Source: Fimbriimonadales bacterium | Lineage (GTDB): Bacteria > Armatimonadota > Fimbriimonadia > Fimbriimonadales > GBS-DC | Length of the DNA stretch: 11,794 nt | NCBI GenBank assembly: GCA_026416655.1 | Contig: JAOAES010000247.1 | Location: forward strand, 1 to 11,794 | Direction: 5' to 3' | Shown here: positions 1 to 5,369 of the stretch, piece after piece | How positions within the stretch are numbered: the first letter of the stretch is position 1 | Layout: each line of letters opens with the position of its first letter | The notes under the pieces: model-generated | Databases searched by the model: none | What the model saw: the letters and a program-made list of their open reading frames with translations, nothing else | What the model was told of the DNA's origin: nothing | Made by a program: the position numbers and the translations under genes

Positions 1-198
1 CGCGCCCAGTTCAGCGACCTGCGTTCCGTCCAGAAACACGCGATAGCCTGTGGGCGTTTCGGTGCGCGGGGGCAGCCAGAACAGGGTAATCCGCTCCGTG
101 CTACGCGGAATCGCCGCCACCGAGCGGGGCACGGCTTGCGCGAATGCGCTACTGACGAACGCTATCCATAGCCCGATGAGTAGATATCCCTTCGCCAT
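1..198 (-). CDS. Secreted fibronectin type III-like protein, N-terminal part (runs off the left edge)
   Basis: The reading frame starts at an ATG at 198-196 and stays open for 66 codons to the window edge, so the 3' end is missing. The protein opens with a typical signal peptide: a short basic start (MAKG), a hydrophobic core and a likely cleavage after AFA at residue 20. From about residue 24 the sequence resembles the start of a fibronectin type III domain, with alternating hydrophobic residues, a core Trp in LFWLPP and a GYRVFLDG strand. A secreted or surface protein with at least one Ig-like domain is therefore likely; its function cannot be read from this fragment. A GGTATCAT promoter-like element lies 10 nt before the start and AAGGGA sits a few bases upstream as a possible weak ribosome site. 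It lies 138 nt downstream of remA on the same strand, with its own promoter candidate. Confidence 0.75.
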   Translation of the reverse strand, partial: MAKGYLLIGLWIAFVSSAFAQAVPRSVAAIPRSTERITLFWLPPRTETPTGYRVFLDGTQVAELGA

Positions 199-208
199 GT
201 GTCCCTTG

Positions 209-218
209 ATGATACCTC
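209..218 (-). promoter_or_regulatory. Extended -10 promoter candidate for the fibronectin-like gene
   Basis: On the minus strand the sequence reads GAGGTATCAT, with the -10 hexamer TATCAT 10 nt from the ATG at 198. It shares the GGTA core with six other start-proximal elements in the window. No convincing -35 box is seen 17 bp upstream. Confidence 0.4.
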
Positions 219-336
219 CCACGCCTGAACCGATGCATACCAGCCTCAGGTTTTGTCACAACGTTGGGCGTAGTGGCGTACGAGAACACGAACCAGGACG
301 GCATCACAGCCAACACGGAATTGGAGGTAATCAGGC

Positions 337-666
337 TTAGCTCTCTACTTCCGGCTCCGAAAGTTCCTCTTCGGCGACCTCCTCAGGCGCGAAAATCGCT
401 TCAGGTCGGCTGAGTCGTTTAGCGAGCGTCTCCTGCGTGAGGGCGGAAAGTACAATCTGCCCGCTGCTCAGAAAGACCACGCAGCGCGTGCGCCTGCCCT
501 GCGTGGCATCGATGAGCTTCGTGCCCTCGCGCCGCAGTTGCTGCACGAGCCGCTTCACCGGCGCGGAGTCTATGCGCACCAGTGCCACGATTTTGTCCGT
601 CACCACGAAGTTGTAGAACCCCACATTCAGCAGCGGGGGCATCGCAGGCATTTTCTCGTCTTGCAT
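337..666 (-). CDS. remA: RemA/DUF370-family DNA-binding regulator
   Basis: A 109-residue protein whose residues 14-85 match the RemA (formerly DUF370/YlzA) family. Visible hallmarks are NVGF near residue 14, SAPVKRL at 34-40, IDATQGRRTR at 52-61 and LSALTQETLAKRL at 73-85. In Bacillus subtilis RemA is a small oligomeric DNA-binding protein that activates extracellular-matrix genes, and the arginines in the GRRTR loop are implicated in DNA binding; both are kept here. The protein is longer than the usual roughly 85-90 residues because of a proline/methionine-rich start and a glutamate-rich tail from about residue 94. The start could also be Met6; neither has a strong ribosome site. In Firmicutes the family commonly sits near gmk and rpoZ. 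Here the neighbours are a fibronectin-like gene downstream and a divergent tRNA-Ala. The family call is firm; the regulatory targets in this organism are unknown. Confidence 0.88.
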   Translation of the reverse strand: MQDEKMPAMPPLLNVGFYNFVVTDKIVALVRIDSAPVKRLVQQLRREGTKLIDATQGRRTRCVVFLSSGQIVLSALTQETLAKRLSRPEAIFAPEEVAEEELSEPEVES

Positions 667-709
667 CGTGGAGTTCGAAGTTCTACGGCATGTCGCAAAG
701 TCCTGCCCC

Positions 710-739
710 TTGAATTAGTGCGTGCCGGCGTGGTATAAT
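710..739 (+). promoter_or_regulatory. Promoter of tRNA-Ala
   Basis: TTGAAT at 710-715 and TATAAT at 734-739 are separated by 18 bp, and the -10 is extended by TGG. This is the only unit in the window with a near-consensus -35 as well as a perfect -10. The predicted start falls about 7-8 nt before the first tRNA base at 754. Confidence 0.8.
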
Positions 740-753
740 TGACTTCGCTGCGT

Positions 754-829
754 GGGGCGGTAGCTCAGCTGGGAGAGCGCTAGAATCGCACTCTAGAGGT
801 CGGGGGTTCGAATCCCCTCCGCTCCACCA
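754..829 (+). tRNA. tRNA-Ala, anticodon CGC
   Basis: A complete 76-nt cloverleaf can be drawn by hand. The acceptor stem GGGGCGG (754-760) pairs with CCGCTCC, the D stem is GCTC/GAGC, the anticodon stem CTAGA/TCTAG encloses the loop ATCGCAC, and the T arm has GGGGG/CCCCT around TTCGAAT. The anticodon at 787-789 is CGC, reading the alanine codon GCG. The acceptor stem contains the G3:U70 wobble pair, the established identity element of tRNA-Ala. The 3' CCA (827-829) is encoded. No intron and no neighbouring tRNA is present. Confidence 0.97.
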
Positions 830-866
830 AAGTACCCTCATTCTACCCTGCCCTCGTCCACTCCAC

Positions 867-876
867 AGGGTACACT
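867..876 (+). promoter_or_regulatory. Leaderless-type promoter of hslU
   Basis: AGGGTACACT carries the -10 hexamer TACACT at 871-876, only 6 nt before the GTG start at 883. Transcription would begin at or next to the start codon. No purine-rich ribosome site fits in between, and no -35 box is evident. Confidence 0.6.
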
Positions 877-882
877 TAAGCT

Positions 883-2331
883 GTGAAGAGCGCGACCTTT
901 ATTCCGATCGAATCGCTCACGCCGCGCCAGATAGTGGCGGAGCTGGACAAGTATATCGTAGGGCAAGCGAAAGCGAAACGCGCCGTTGCTATCGCTTTGC
1001 GGAATCGCTATCGCCGACAGCAACTACCCCCCGAGCTGCGCGACGAGATTCTGCCGAAAAATATCTTGATGATTGGTCCCACAGGCGTCGGCAAAACCGA
1101 AATCGCACGCCGACTGGCGATGCTGGTGCGCGCCCCATTCGTGAAGGTGGAAGCCACCAAATTCACGGAGGTCGGCTATGTCGGGCGCGATGTGGACTCG
1201 ATGGTGCGCGACCTGACCAATATTGCCGTTCGCATGGTGGAGCAGGAGAAGATGGAAGAGGTGCGCCCCAAAGCCGAAAGACGCGCTTATGAGAAGCTCG
1301 TGACGCAGATTCTAAACAACGCGGAGCGTCCCCGGCGTACCCGACGGCGCGATGCATCGCCGTTTGAAATGATTATTCAAATGCTGAACCAGTTTGAAGA
1401 GGAGGAGGACGAGACGCCTCCAGAGACCGAGTCGCCCGGCGAGAAATTAGACCGCCGCGCCCGCCGCCGCCAGATTATGGAACAACTCCGTTCCGGCGTG
1501 CGCGACCAAGAAACCATCGAAATCGAAGTCGAGGAGAACCTCACGCCGTTCGTGCAGGTATTCTCCCCGCAGGGGATCGAAGAGATGGGGCTGGATACCG
1601 ACCTGCTGCCCCCGTTCGGACCCCGCAGTCGCAGCAAGCGGGTGGTCACCATCGCTGAGGCGAAGGAGATTTTCACGCAGCAGGAAGCCCGCAAGATGAT
1701 TGACCGCTCCGCCGTAATCCGTGAGGCAATCCAGCGCGTGGAGCAAACGGGCATCATCTTTCTGGACGAGATCGACAAAATCGCAGGCTCGGGGCGCATG
1801 GTGGGACCCGACGTCAGTCGCGAGGGGGTACAACGCGATCTGCTGCCCATCATCGAAGGCTCCACTGTCGCCACCAAGTACGGACCAGTGCGCACCGACC
1901 ATATCCTGTTCATCGCGGCGGGCGCGTTCCACACGGCGAAGCCGTCCGACCTGATTCCCGAGCTGCAGGGACGCCTGCCGATTCGGGTGGAGCTGGAGCC
2001 GCTGGGCGCACAGGACTTCCGCCGCATCCTTACCGAACCGAAAAACGCCCTTACTAAGCAATATCAGCAGCTGATGGCGACCGAGGGCGTGCGACTGGAG
2101 TTCACCGAAGACGCCATCGACGAGATTGCCCGGATCGCGGGCGAGGTGAACGCGCGGACGGAGAACATCGGCGCACGACGCCTGCACACGGTGATGGAAC
2201 GGCTGATGGAAGACCTCTCGTTCGACGCCCCCGACCACGCCGGGGAGCGCGTGGTCATCGACCGCGCCTACGTGCAAGCCAAACTTGCCGACATCATCAA
2301 GGATGTTGACCTGAGCCGATATATCCTTTAG
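883..2331 (+). CDS. hslU: HslU (ClpY), ATPase subunit of the HslUV protease
   Basis: A 482-residue AAA+ unfoldase that feeds proteins into the HslV peptidase in the cytoplasm. The sequence shows the HslU-specific start (LTPRQIVAELDKYIVGQ), Walker A GPTGVGKT at 65-72, the pore loop GYVG at 98-101, Walker B IIFLDE at 291-296, the LQGRLPIRVEL region with the arginine finger near 364, and the sensor-2 region GARRLHTVME near 430. The I-domain spans roughly 110-245 and contains an acidic run near 172-184; this helps make the protein about 40 residues longer than the E. coli form of 443. The tail DLSRYIL is nearly identical to the C-terminal peptide known to dock into and activate HslV. A GTG start is chosen because it begins the conserved N-terminus and sits 6 nt after a -10 box. 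hslV, often immediately upstream in other bacteria, is absent; tRNA-Ala occupies that place. Confidence 0.97.
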   Translation: MKSATFIPIESLTPRQIVAELDKYIVGQAKAKRAVAIALRNRYRRQQLPPELRDEILPKNILMIGPTGVGKTEIARRLAMLVRAPFVKVEATKFTEVGYVGRDVDSMVRDLTNIAVRMVEQEKMEEVRPKAERRAYEKLVTQILNNAERPRRTRRRDASPFEMIIQMLNQFEEEEDETPPETESPGEKLDRRARRRQIMEQLRSGVRDQETIEIEVEENLTPFVQVFSPQGIEEMGLDTDLLPPFGPRSRSKRVVTIAEAKEIFTQQEARKMIDRSAVIREAIQRVEQTGIIFLDEIDKIAGSGRMVGPDVSREGVQRDLLPIIEGSTVATKYGPVRTDHILFIAAGAFHTAKPSDLIPELQGRLPIRVELEPLGAQDFRRILTEPKNALTKQYQQLMATEGVRLEFTEDAIDEIARIAGEVNARTENIGARRLHTVMERLMEDLSFDAPDHAGERVVIDRAYVQAKLADIIKDVDLSRYIL

Positions 2332-4436
2332 GGCGCAGGCTTCTCGGTCTCCACGTCGGGCATTCCCACAGACATGCGATTGTCTGGCAGGCGCGTTTCG
2401 AGCAACACGACTGCACGGGCGTCCTCGCCCGGCGCGCGCACAACCGTCGTTTTCAGCTTCCATTCACCGTGTTCACGCTGCAGAGTCAGCCCTCCCATCC
2501 AGGTGTTGGGGGGCGAGAGCAGACCGACATTAAGAGGTTCGAGATTCGCGTGAATGAGCGCGGCACGCCAAAGGCTCAGAACCTGCGCGATGCGCGTGCG
2601 CACTTCCAGCGGTAGCCGCGCCAGTTCCAGGGTGGGGGCGGGCGCGTCGTCGGGCGGGTTCCAGAACCGCTCGCGTTGCTCAGCGGGAAGGCTCTCCAGA
2701 ATCGCCATCACCAGCCAAGCCTTCCCTAATTCGGGAGACAATACGCCACTGGGATACGGTTCCGGCTTGACGCTCGGGTTCCATGAGGGATACCAGCTTA
2801 TGGTCAGCAACCAGCGCGCCTGCTCCGCGTTCACGGCACGATAAAACCGCCGCCACGCCTCATAACTATAGTCGGAGCGCAGCAGGTCGCGCACCGCCGC
2901 AAGCGGATAATCGCCCACACGCTCCACAAACGCTGACCAGCAGCGCAGTATCCACACGCCGTCGCGCTGCTCCAGCAGGTAAGGCACATTGCTTGCGTCC
3001 AGCCGTTGCGTTAGCGAGCCGCGCTGCTCCCGAAAACTCCAGCGTAAGACGCCTAACACCTCCATCACGACCTCTTGCTGCTGCTCCTGCGCCCAGCGGT
3101 GAACCACCTCGACCAGCACGGTCTGCTCACTCATCGTTGCCTTAATAGGCTGATTCACAGGGGGCTGGCTCGCCAGCTGCTGGTGCTGCTCGTAGGCTTT
3201 TTCGTAGGCGCGCGCGAGTTCGTCGTCGACCTGCGTCAGCAGCCGCTTGAGCCGTGCAGGCTCCCAACGTAGCGGTACCGTATCCTCGATGCCGCCCGTC
3301 GCCGCCGTGAAGGAATCGGGGTGAGCAAGCGCGTTCGGGAACTGATACGCGACCGAAAAGCGTCTGCCCTCCCACGCGGCGATAGCGACCAGGGGAGTCG
3401 AAATCGGCGTCGGGCTATCGAGCGGAACCAGCTTGCCCTCCACATCGTTGAGTTGCCACGCCAGCTGTTCCGGCGGGAGCGACACGGTGTAGTCGCGCGC
3501 CACAGCGCCGTTCTCGATGGTCTCCAGCACGGTAATCGGTGGGCGCAGTTGCGCCACGAGCGCGTCACGCGCCCAGACCTGCCCGTAGCCCGATGCGAAC
3601 ATCCCCAGCGAGTTGAGCATCAGCATCTGCATGAGCGTGGGATCGACGGCTCCCCCACTTTCCTCACTGCCCATCATTTGCCGAATCGGCATCAGCGTTT
3701 CGTCGCTTTCATCCGTCGCTGCCCGCTGCGCCCAATCGAGCAGTTCCTGAGAGAAGCCAAAGCTGCTGAGGGGGTTCTCCTTCAAAAACTGACGATAGGC
3801 GCCGAAGGGGTCGTTTTCGTTAGCGTCTGCACGAAAATCACGCTTCATAAAGTCGGATAATCGTTTCTGCATGCGCTGGAACGCTCGCCACTCACGCAAC
3901 GCCTGCTCCATCGGGAGCTTACGGAAGTATTTGATAATCTGCGCCAATTGGGTCTTCAGTTGCGCCTCGTCGGTCGACGCGAAGGGATCCCTGTCCTCCT
4001 CGTAAGCCTCCATAATCTGCTTGATTGCTTCCTCAACCGGCACGCTTTCATCCACCATCAGACGAAACACGTGTGAGTCGCGGTTGCGCCGTTTCTCGAT
4101 GTAGGCGGCGAGCTGTTCGCGCCAGTGGCGTTCCTTGCGCACGGTCTCCGGATCGCGCTCCAGAAGCCAGCGGTTCTCGGCGTCGCTGATTTTGCGGAAT
4201 CGCACATCGAGCGCGGTCTCCAGTAGTTCGCGCGCCTGCTGCCAGCTACGCGACTTGAGGTGAATCAGCGCAAGCCGTTGCTGTAGGTCGCGGGCGCAGT
4301 CCACCTTACGCCCTTCTACCGACATCCGCTGCGCAATCTCCGCAAACGAGTAGTACTCTAAGGGGAACTCCACCTGTGCATGGCTCAGCAGCCAGCCCCC
4401 CAGTAGAAAAATGAGCATAGTCCAGTGCCGAAGCAT
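2328..4436 (-). CDS. Secreted protein of unknown function with a possible STN-like N-terminal domain
   Basis: A 702-residue protein starting at the ATG at 4436, where AGGAG lies 7 nt upstream; the in-frame extension to 4472 has no such site and would precede the signal peptide. Residues 1-20 form a signal peptide (basic start, hydrophobic core, SHA before a Gln). Residues about 28-92 (YSFAEIAQRMS to LLERDPE) have a strand-helix pattern that resembles the small STN domain of secretins and TonB receptors; this is a weak resemblance only. The rest is charged and Trp-rich, probably helical, and I recognise no catalytic motif. There are no further membrane spans, so export across the inner membrane is likely. 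It follows yjbQ after 13 nt in one transcript, and its stop codon overlaps that of the convergent hslU. The gene is real by length, start signal and codon pattern; its function is not known. Confidence 0.8.
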   Translation of the reverse strand: MLRHWTMLIFLLGGWLLSHAQVEFPLEYYSFAEIAQRMSVEGRKVDCARDLQQRLALIHLKSRSWQQARELLETALDVRFRKISDAENRWLLERDPETVRKERHWREQLAAYIEKRRNRDSHVFRLMVDESVPVEEAIKQIMEAYEEDRDPFASTDEAQLKTQLAQIIKYFRKLPMEQALREWRAFQRMQKRLSDFMKRDFRADANENDPFGAYRQFLKENPLSSFGFSQELLDWAQRAATDESDETLMPIRQMMGSEESGGAVDPTLMQMLMLNSLGMFASGYGQVWARDALVAQLRPPITVLETIENGAVARDYTVSLPPEQLAWQLNDVEGKLVPLDSPTPISTPLVAIAAWEGRRFSVAYQFPNALAHPDSFTAATGGIEDTVPLRWEPARLKRLLTQVDDELARAYEKAYEQHQQLASQPPVNQPIKATMSEQTVLVEVVHRWAQEQQQEVVMEVLGVLRWSFREQRGSLTQRLDASNVPYLLEQRDGVWILRCWSAFVERVGDYPLAAVRDLLRSDYSYEAWRRFYRAVNAEQARWLLTISWYPSWNPSVKPEPYPSGVLSPELGKAWLVMAILESLPAEQRERFWNPPDDAPAPTLELARLPLEVRTRIAQVLSLWRAALIHANLEPLNVGLLSPPNTWMGGLTLQREHGEWKLKTTVVRAPGEDARAVVLLETRLPDNRMSVGMPDVETEKPAP

Positions 4437-4443
4437 GGCGGTT

Positions 4444-4449
4444 CTCCTC
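4444..4449 (-). promoter_or_regulatory. Ribosome binding site deciding the start at 4436
   Basis: On the minus strand GAGGAG ends 7 nt before the ATG at 4436 and begins next to the yjbQ stop codon (4450-4452). It favours the 4436 start over the in-frame upstream codon at 4472. It also shows that this internal operon gene uses Shine-Dalgarno initiation while the first gene does not. Confidence 0.75.
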
Positions 4450-4866
4450 TCACTCGCCGAGAATCTGCACATGGATTGTGCGTGTGCGCGGGCGCGTGTC
4501 GAAATCGATCAGTACAATCTGCTGCCATGCGCCCAGCGTCATGCGCCCGCCGACGATGGGAACGCTGAGCGAGGGACCCAGCAGCGACGCGCGGATATGG
4601 GAATGCCCGTTGTCGTCGCGCCAGCGGTCTTCATGGGCGTAAGGCGCATCGCGCGGGGCGATACGCTCCATCGTGGTCTTCATGTCTTGCTCCAGTCCGG
4701 GCTCGAACTCGATAGTCGTAATCGCGGCGGTGGAGCCAACCACGAAGACGACGGCAATCCCGTTCACGATCCCGCTTTCCAGAATCGCCTGCTCCACCTG
4801 ACCAGTGATATCGAGCATGTGGTCGTTGCCCCGCGTGGAGACCGTAAACCGCCCAGAGTAGACCAT
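4450..4866 (-). CDS. yjbQ: YjbQ family protein (UPF0047, secondary thiamine-phosphate synthase type)
   Basis: With the ATG at 4866 the protein has 138 residues, the same length as E. coli YjbQ. Family features are the GSTAAITTIEFEPG block in the middle, the GHSHIRASLLGPSLSVPIVGGR segment (given here as GHSHIRASLLG and SLSVPIVGGR) and LGAWQQIVL followed by FDTRPRTR near the end. Members show weak thiamine-phosphate synthase activity in vitro, but the physiological role is not settled. Two positions differ from the commonest family pattern: the His of HTxAAxT is Gly here, and GTWQ is GAWQ. Both changes seem to fit a recognised sub-branch. A GTG 18 bases further upstream is in frame, but the -10 element 7 nt before the ATG argues for a leaderless start at 4866. 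It is followed after 13 nt by the secreted protein gene; no thiamine genes are nearby. Confidence 0.9.
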   Translation of the reverse strand: MVYSGRFTVSTRGNDHMLDITGQVEQAILESGIVNGIAVVFVVGSTAAITTIEFEPGLEQDMKTTMERIAPRDAPYAHEDRWRDDNGHSHIRASLLGPSLSVPIVGGRMTLGAWQQIVLIDFDTRPRTRTIHVQILGE

Positions 4867-4873
4867 CGGGGCA

Positions 4874-4883
4874 ATTGTACCCA
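4874..4883 (-). promoter_or_regulatory. Leaderless-type promoter of the yjbQ operon
   Basis: The minus strand reads TGGGTACAAT. The hexamer TACAAT is followed by exactly 7 nt and then the ATG at 4866, so the mRNA should start at the A of the start codon. No clear -35 box is seen. Confidence 0.65.
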
Positions 4884-4992
4884 CTCTCCCCTAAAGATAT
4901 CACAGACCTGCGCCGATAATTACCGGTGGCGACAGGGTACAGGTTGACCTTTGAACCTCCTGATCAACTTGGTCGCACCTCCCCTACCCCTG

Positions 4993-5022
4993 GAGAGGCG
5001 GGTTCCTCCCCCCCCGCCTCTC
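4993..5022. repeat. Inverted repeat, 10-bp perfect stem
   Basis: GAGAGGCGGG (4993-5002) and CCCGCCTCTC (5013-5022) are perfect complements around a 10-nt C-rich loop. On the plus strand the stem is followed by GCTTATTT, a poor U-tract, and no plus-strand gene lies upstream. It is therefore unlikely to be a simple terminator and more likely part of the repeat cluster in this gap. Confidence 0.6.
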
Positions 5023-5035
5023 GCTTATTTCGTAG

Positions 5036-5140
5036 CACGGACAGTCTTGTCCGTGCGCCTGTGCTTGGACAGTCTCGTCCGTGCGCTTGCGCTTGGACAG
5101 TCTCGTCCGTGCGCCTGTGCTTGGACAGAACTGTCCAAGC
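5036..5140. repeat. Tandem array of 28-bp units containing palindromes
   Basis: Three near-identical 28-bp units begin at 5039, 5067 and 5095, each opening with GGACAGTCT and closing with TGCTT or CGCTT. A fourth, diverged unit begins at 5123. The first unit forms a perfect hairpin (GCACGGACA with TGTCCGTGC, 4-nt loop). The array ends in another perfect one (GCTTGGACAG, AA, CTGTCCAAGC; 5119-5140). The units touch one another without spacers, so this is not a CRISPR array. REP/BIME-like elements, or a multi-copy protein binding site, are the possible readings. Confidence 0.8.
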
Positions 5141-5145
5141 CACAG

Positions 5146-5183
5146 AAAAAAATCCCCCTGCGGAAGAAATGCGCCGCAGGGGG
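5146..5183 (-). terminator. Intrinsic (Rho-independent) terminator on the minus strand
   Basis: CCCCCTGCGG (5154-5163) and CCGCAGGGGG (5174-5183) form a perfect 10-bp GC-rich stem. On the minus strand the stem is followed by one A and then seven T (5152-5146). On the plus strand no T-run follows. It is the only textbook terminator in the window, yet no minus-strand protein gene lies upstream of it before cysS begins. Confidence 0.8.
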
Positions 5184-5275
5184 TGTGGCGGTGGCGCTGG
5201 ACGGTGCTGATGAGAGTCGTCAAAATCATCCGCCGCCTTGGCAGCGCCTCCCGCGTTGGGGTTTCCCCCGCGCCT
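5146..5275 (-). ncRNA. Candidate small structured RNA of about 130 nt
   Basis: This is inferred, not recognised. A minus-strand GGCATAAT (5282-5289) resembles the window's GGTAYAAT promoter element and would start an RNA near 5275. Downstream come three hairpins: a GGGG/CCCC stem closed by GCG/CGC (5253-5271), a 6-bp stem at 5231-5246 and a GATGA/TCATC stem at 5209-5230. The terminator at 5146-5183 follows. The 5231-5246 stem has a G-U pair on the minus strand that would be a C-A mismatch on the plus strand, which favours a minus-strand RNA. It fits none of the known RNA families I could compare by eye. Confidence 0.3.
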
Positions 5276-5350
5276 ATCAGGATTATGCCGTGTGGGACGG
5301 AACACCCTCTCTGTGCTAATACGGGGAACGCGCTAAATCTCGCACGCTTA

Positions 5351-5360
5351 CGGGTATAAT
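5351..5360 (+). promoter_or_regulatory. Promoter of cysS, leaderless or nearly so
   Basis: CGGGTATAAT has a perfect TATAAT at 5355-5360, 9 nt before the ATG at 5370. The expected leader is 0-3 nt and the intervening CGGCACGGT contains no ribosome site. A -35 match is not evident. Confidence 0.65.
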
Positions 5361-5369
5361 CGGCACGGT

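Larger units (their letters stand above)
4867..5369. other. Divergent intergenic region rich in inverted repeats, no credible protein gene
   Basis: This 503-bp gap separates the divergent yjbQ and cysS starts. From left to right it holds the yjbQ promoter, a 10-bp-stem hairpin (4993-5022), a tandem array of 28-bp palindromic units (5036-5140), a minus-strand U-tract terminator (5146-5183), further hairpins that may belong to a small RNA (to about 5275), and the cysS promoter. Short open frames here change strand and frame through the repeats and lack start signals, so I call none of them genes. Confidence 0.7.

Noticed and set aside
1447..2463. A 338-codon open frame on the minus strand opposite hslU
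   Set aside because: It is the complement of a strongly conserved, correctly framed HslU coding region. It has no family resemblance and continues into the opposing gene; it is a by-product of GC-rich codon use.
4437..4472. A longer N-terminus for the secreted protein starting at 4472
   Set aside because: The extra 12 residues would precede a complete signal peptide and overlap yjbQ, while the 4436 ATG has AGGAG at ideal spacing.
4867..4884. A GTG start for yjbQ at 4884
   Set aside because: The purine-rich GGGGAG is too close to that GTG. The ATG at 4866 gives the family's usual 138 residues and lies exactly 7 nt after TACAAT.
4937..4978. TPP riboswitch, because CCTTTGAACCTCCTGATC resembles the 3' half of the THI box
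   Set aside because: The partner half with CTGAGA is missing upstream, a base insertion breaks the core, and the strand points away from yjbQ. The cysS promoter lies far downstream, outside this leader.
5036..5140. CRISPR array
   Set aside because: The units are directly adjacent with no unique spacers of constant length, and no cas gene is present.
5189..5250. Similarity to the SRP RNA apical loop (a GCTGCCAAGGC stretch on the minus strand)
   Set aside because: The invariant GGAAGG tetraloop region is absent and the fold is a string of short hairpins rather than one long helix.
5185..5354. T-box or other leader regulating cysS
   Set aside because: The cysS promoter at 5355-5360 places the transcript start next to the ATG, so this DNA is not in the mRNA. 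No T-box core sequence is found either.
4926..5359. Several open frames of 80-120 codons on both strands through the repeat array
   Set aside because: They exist because the 28-bp repeats lack stop codons in several frames. Translations repeat the same words in different frames, with no ribosome sites and no domain.
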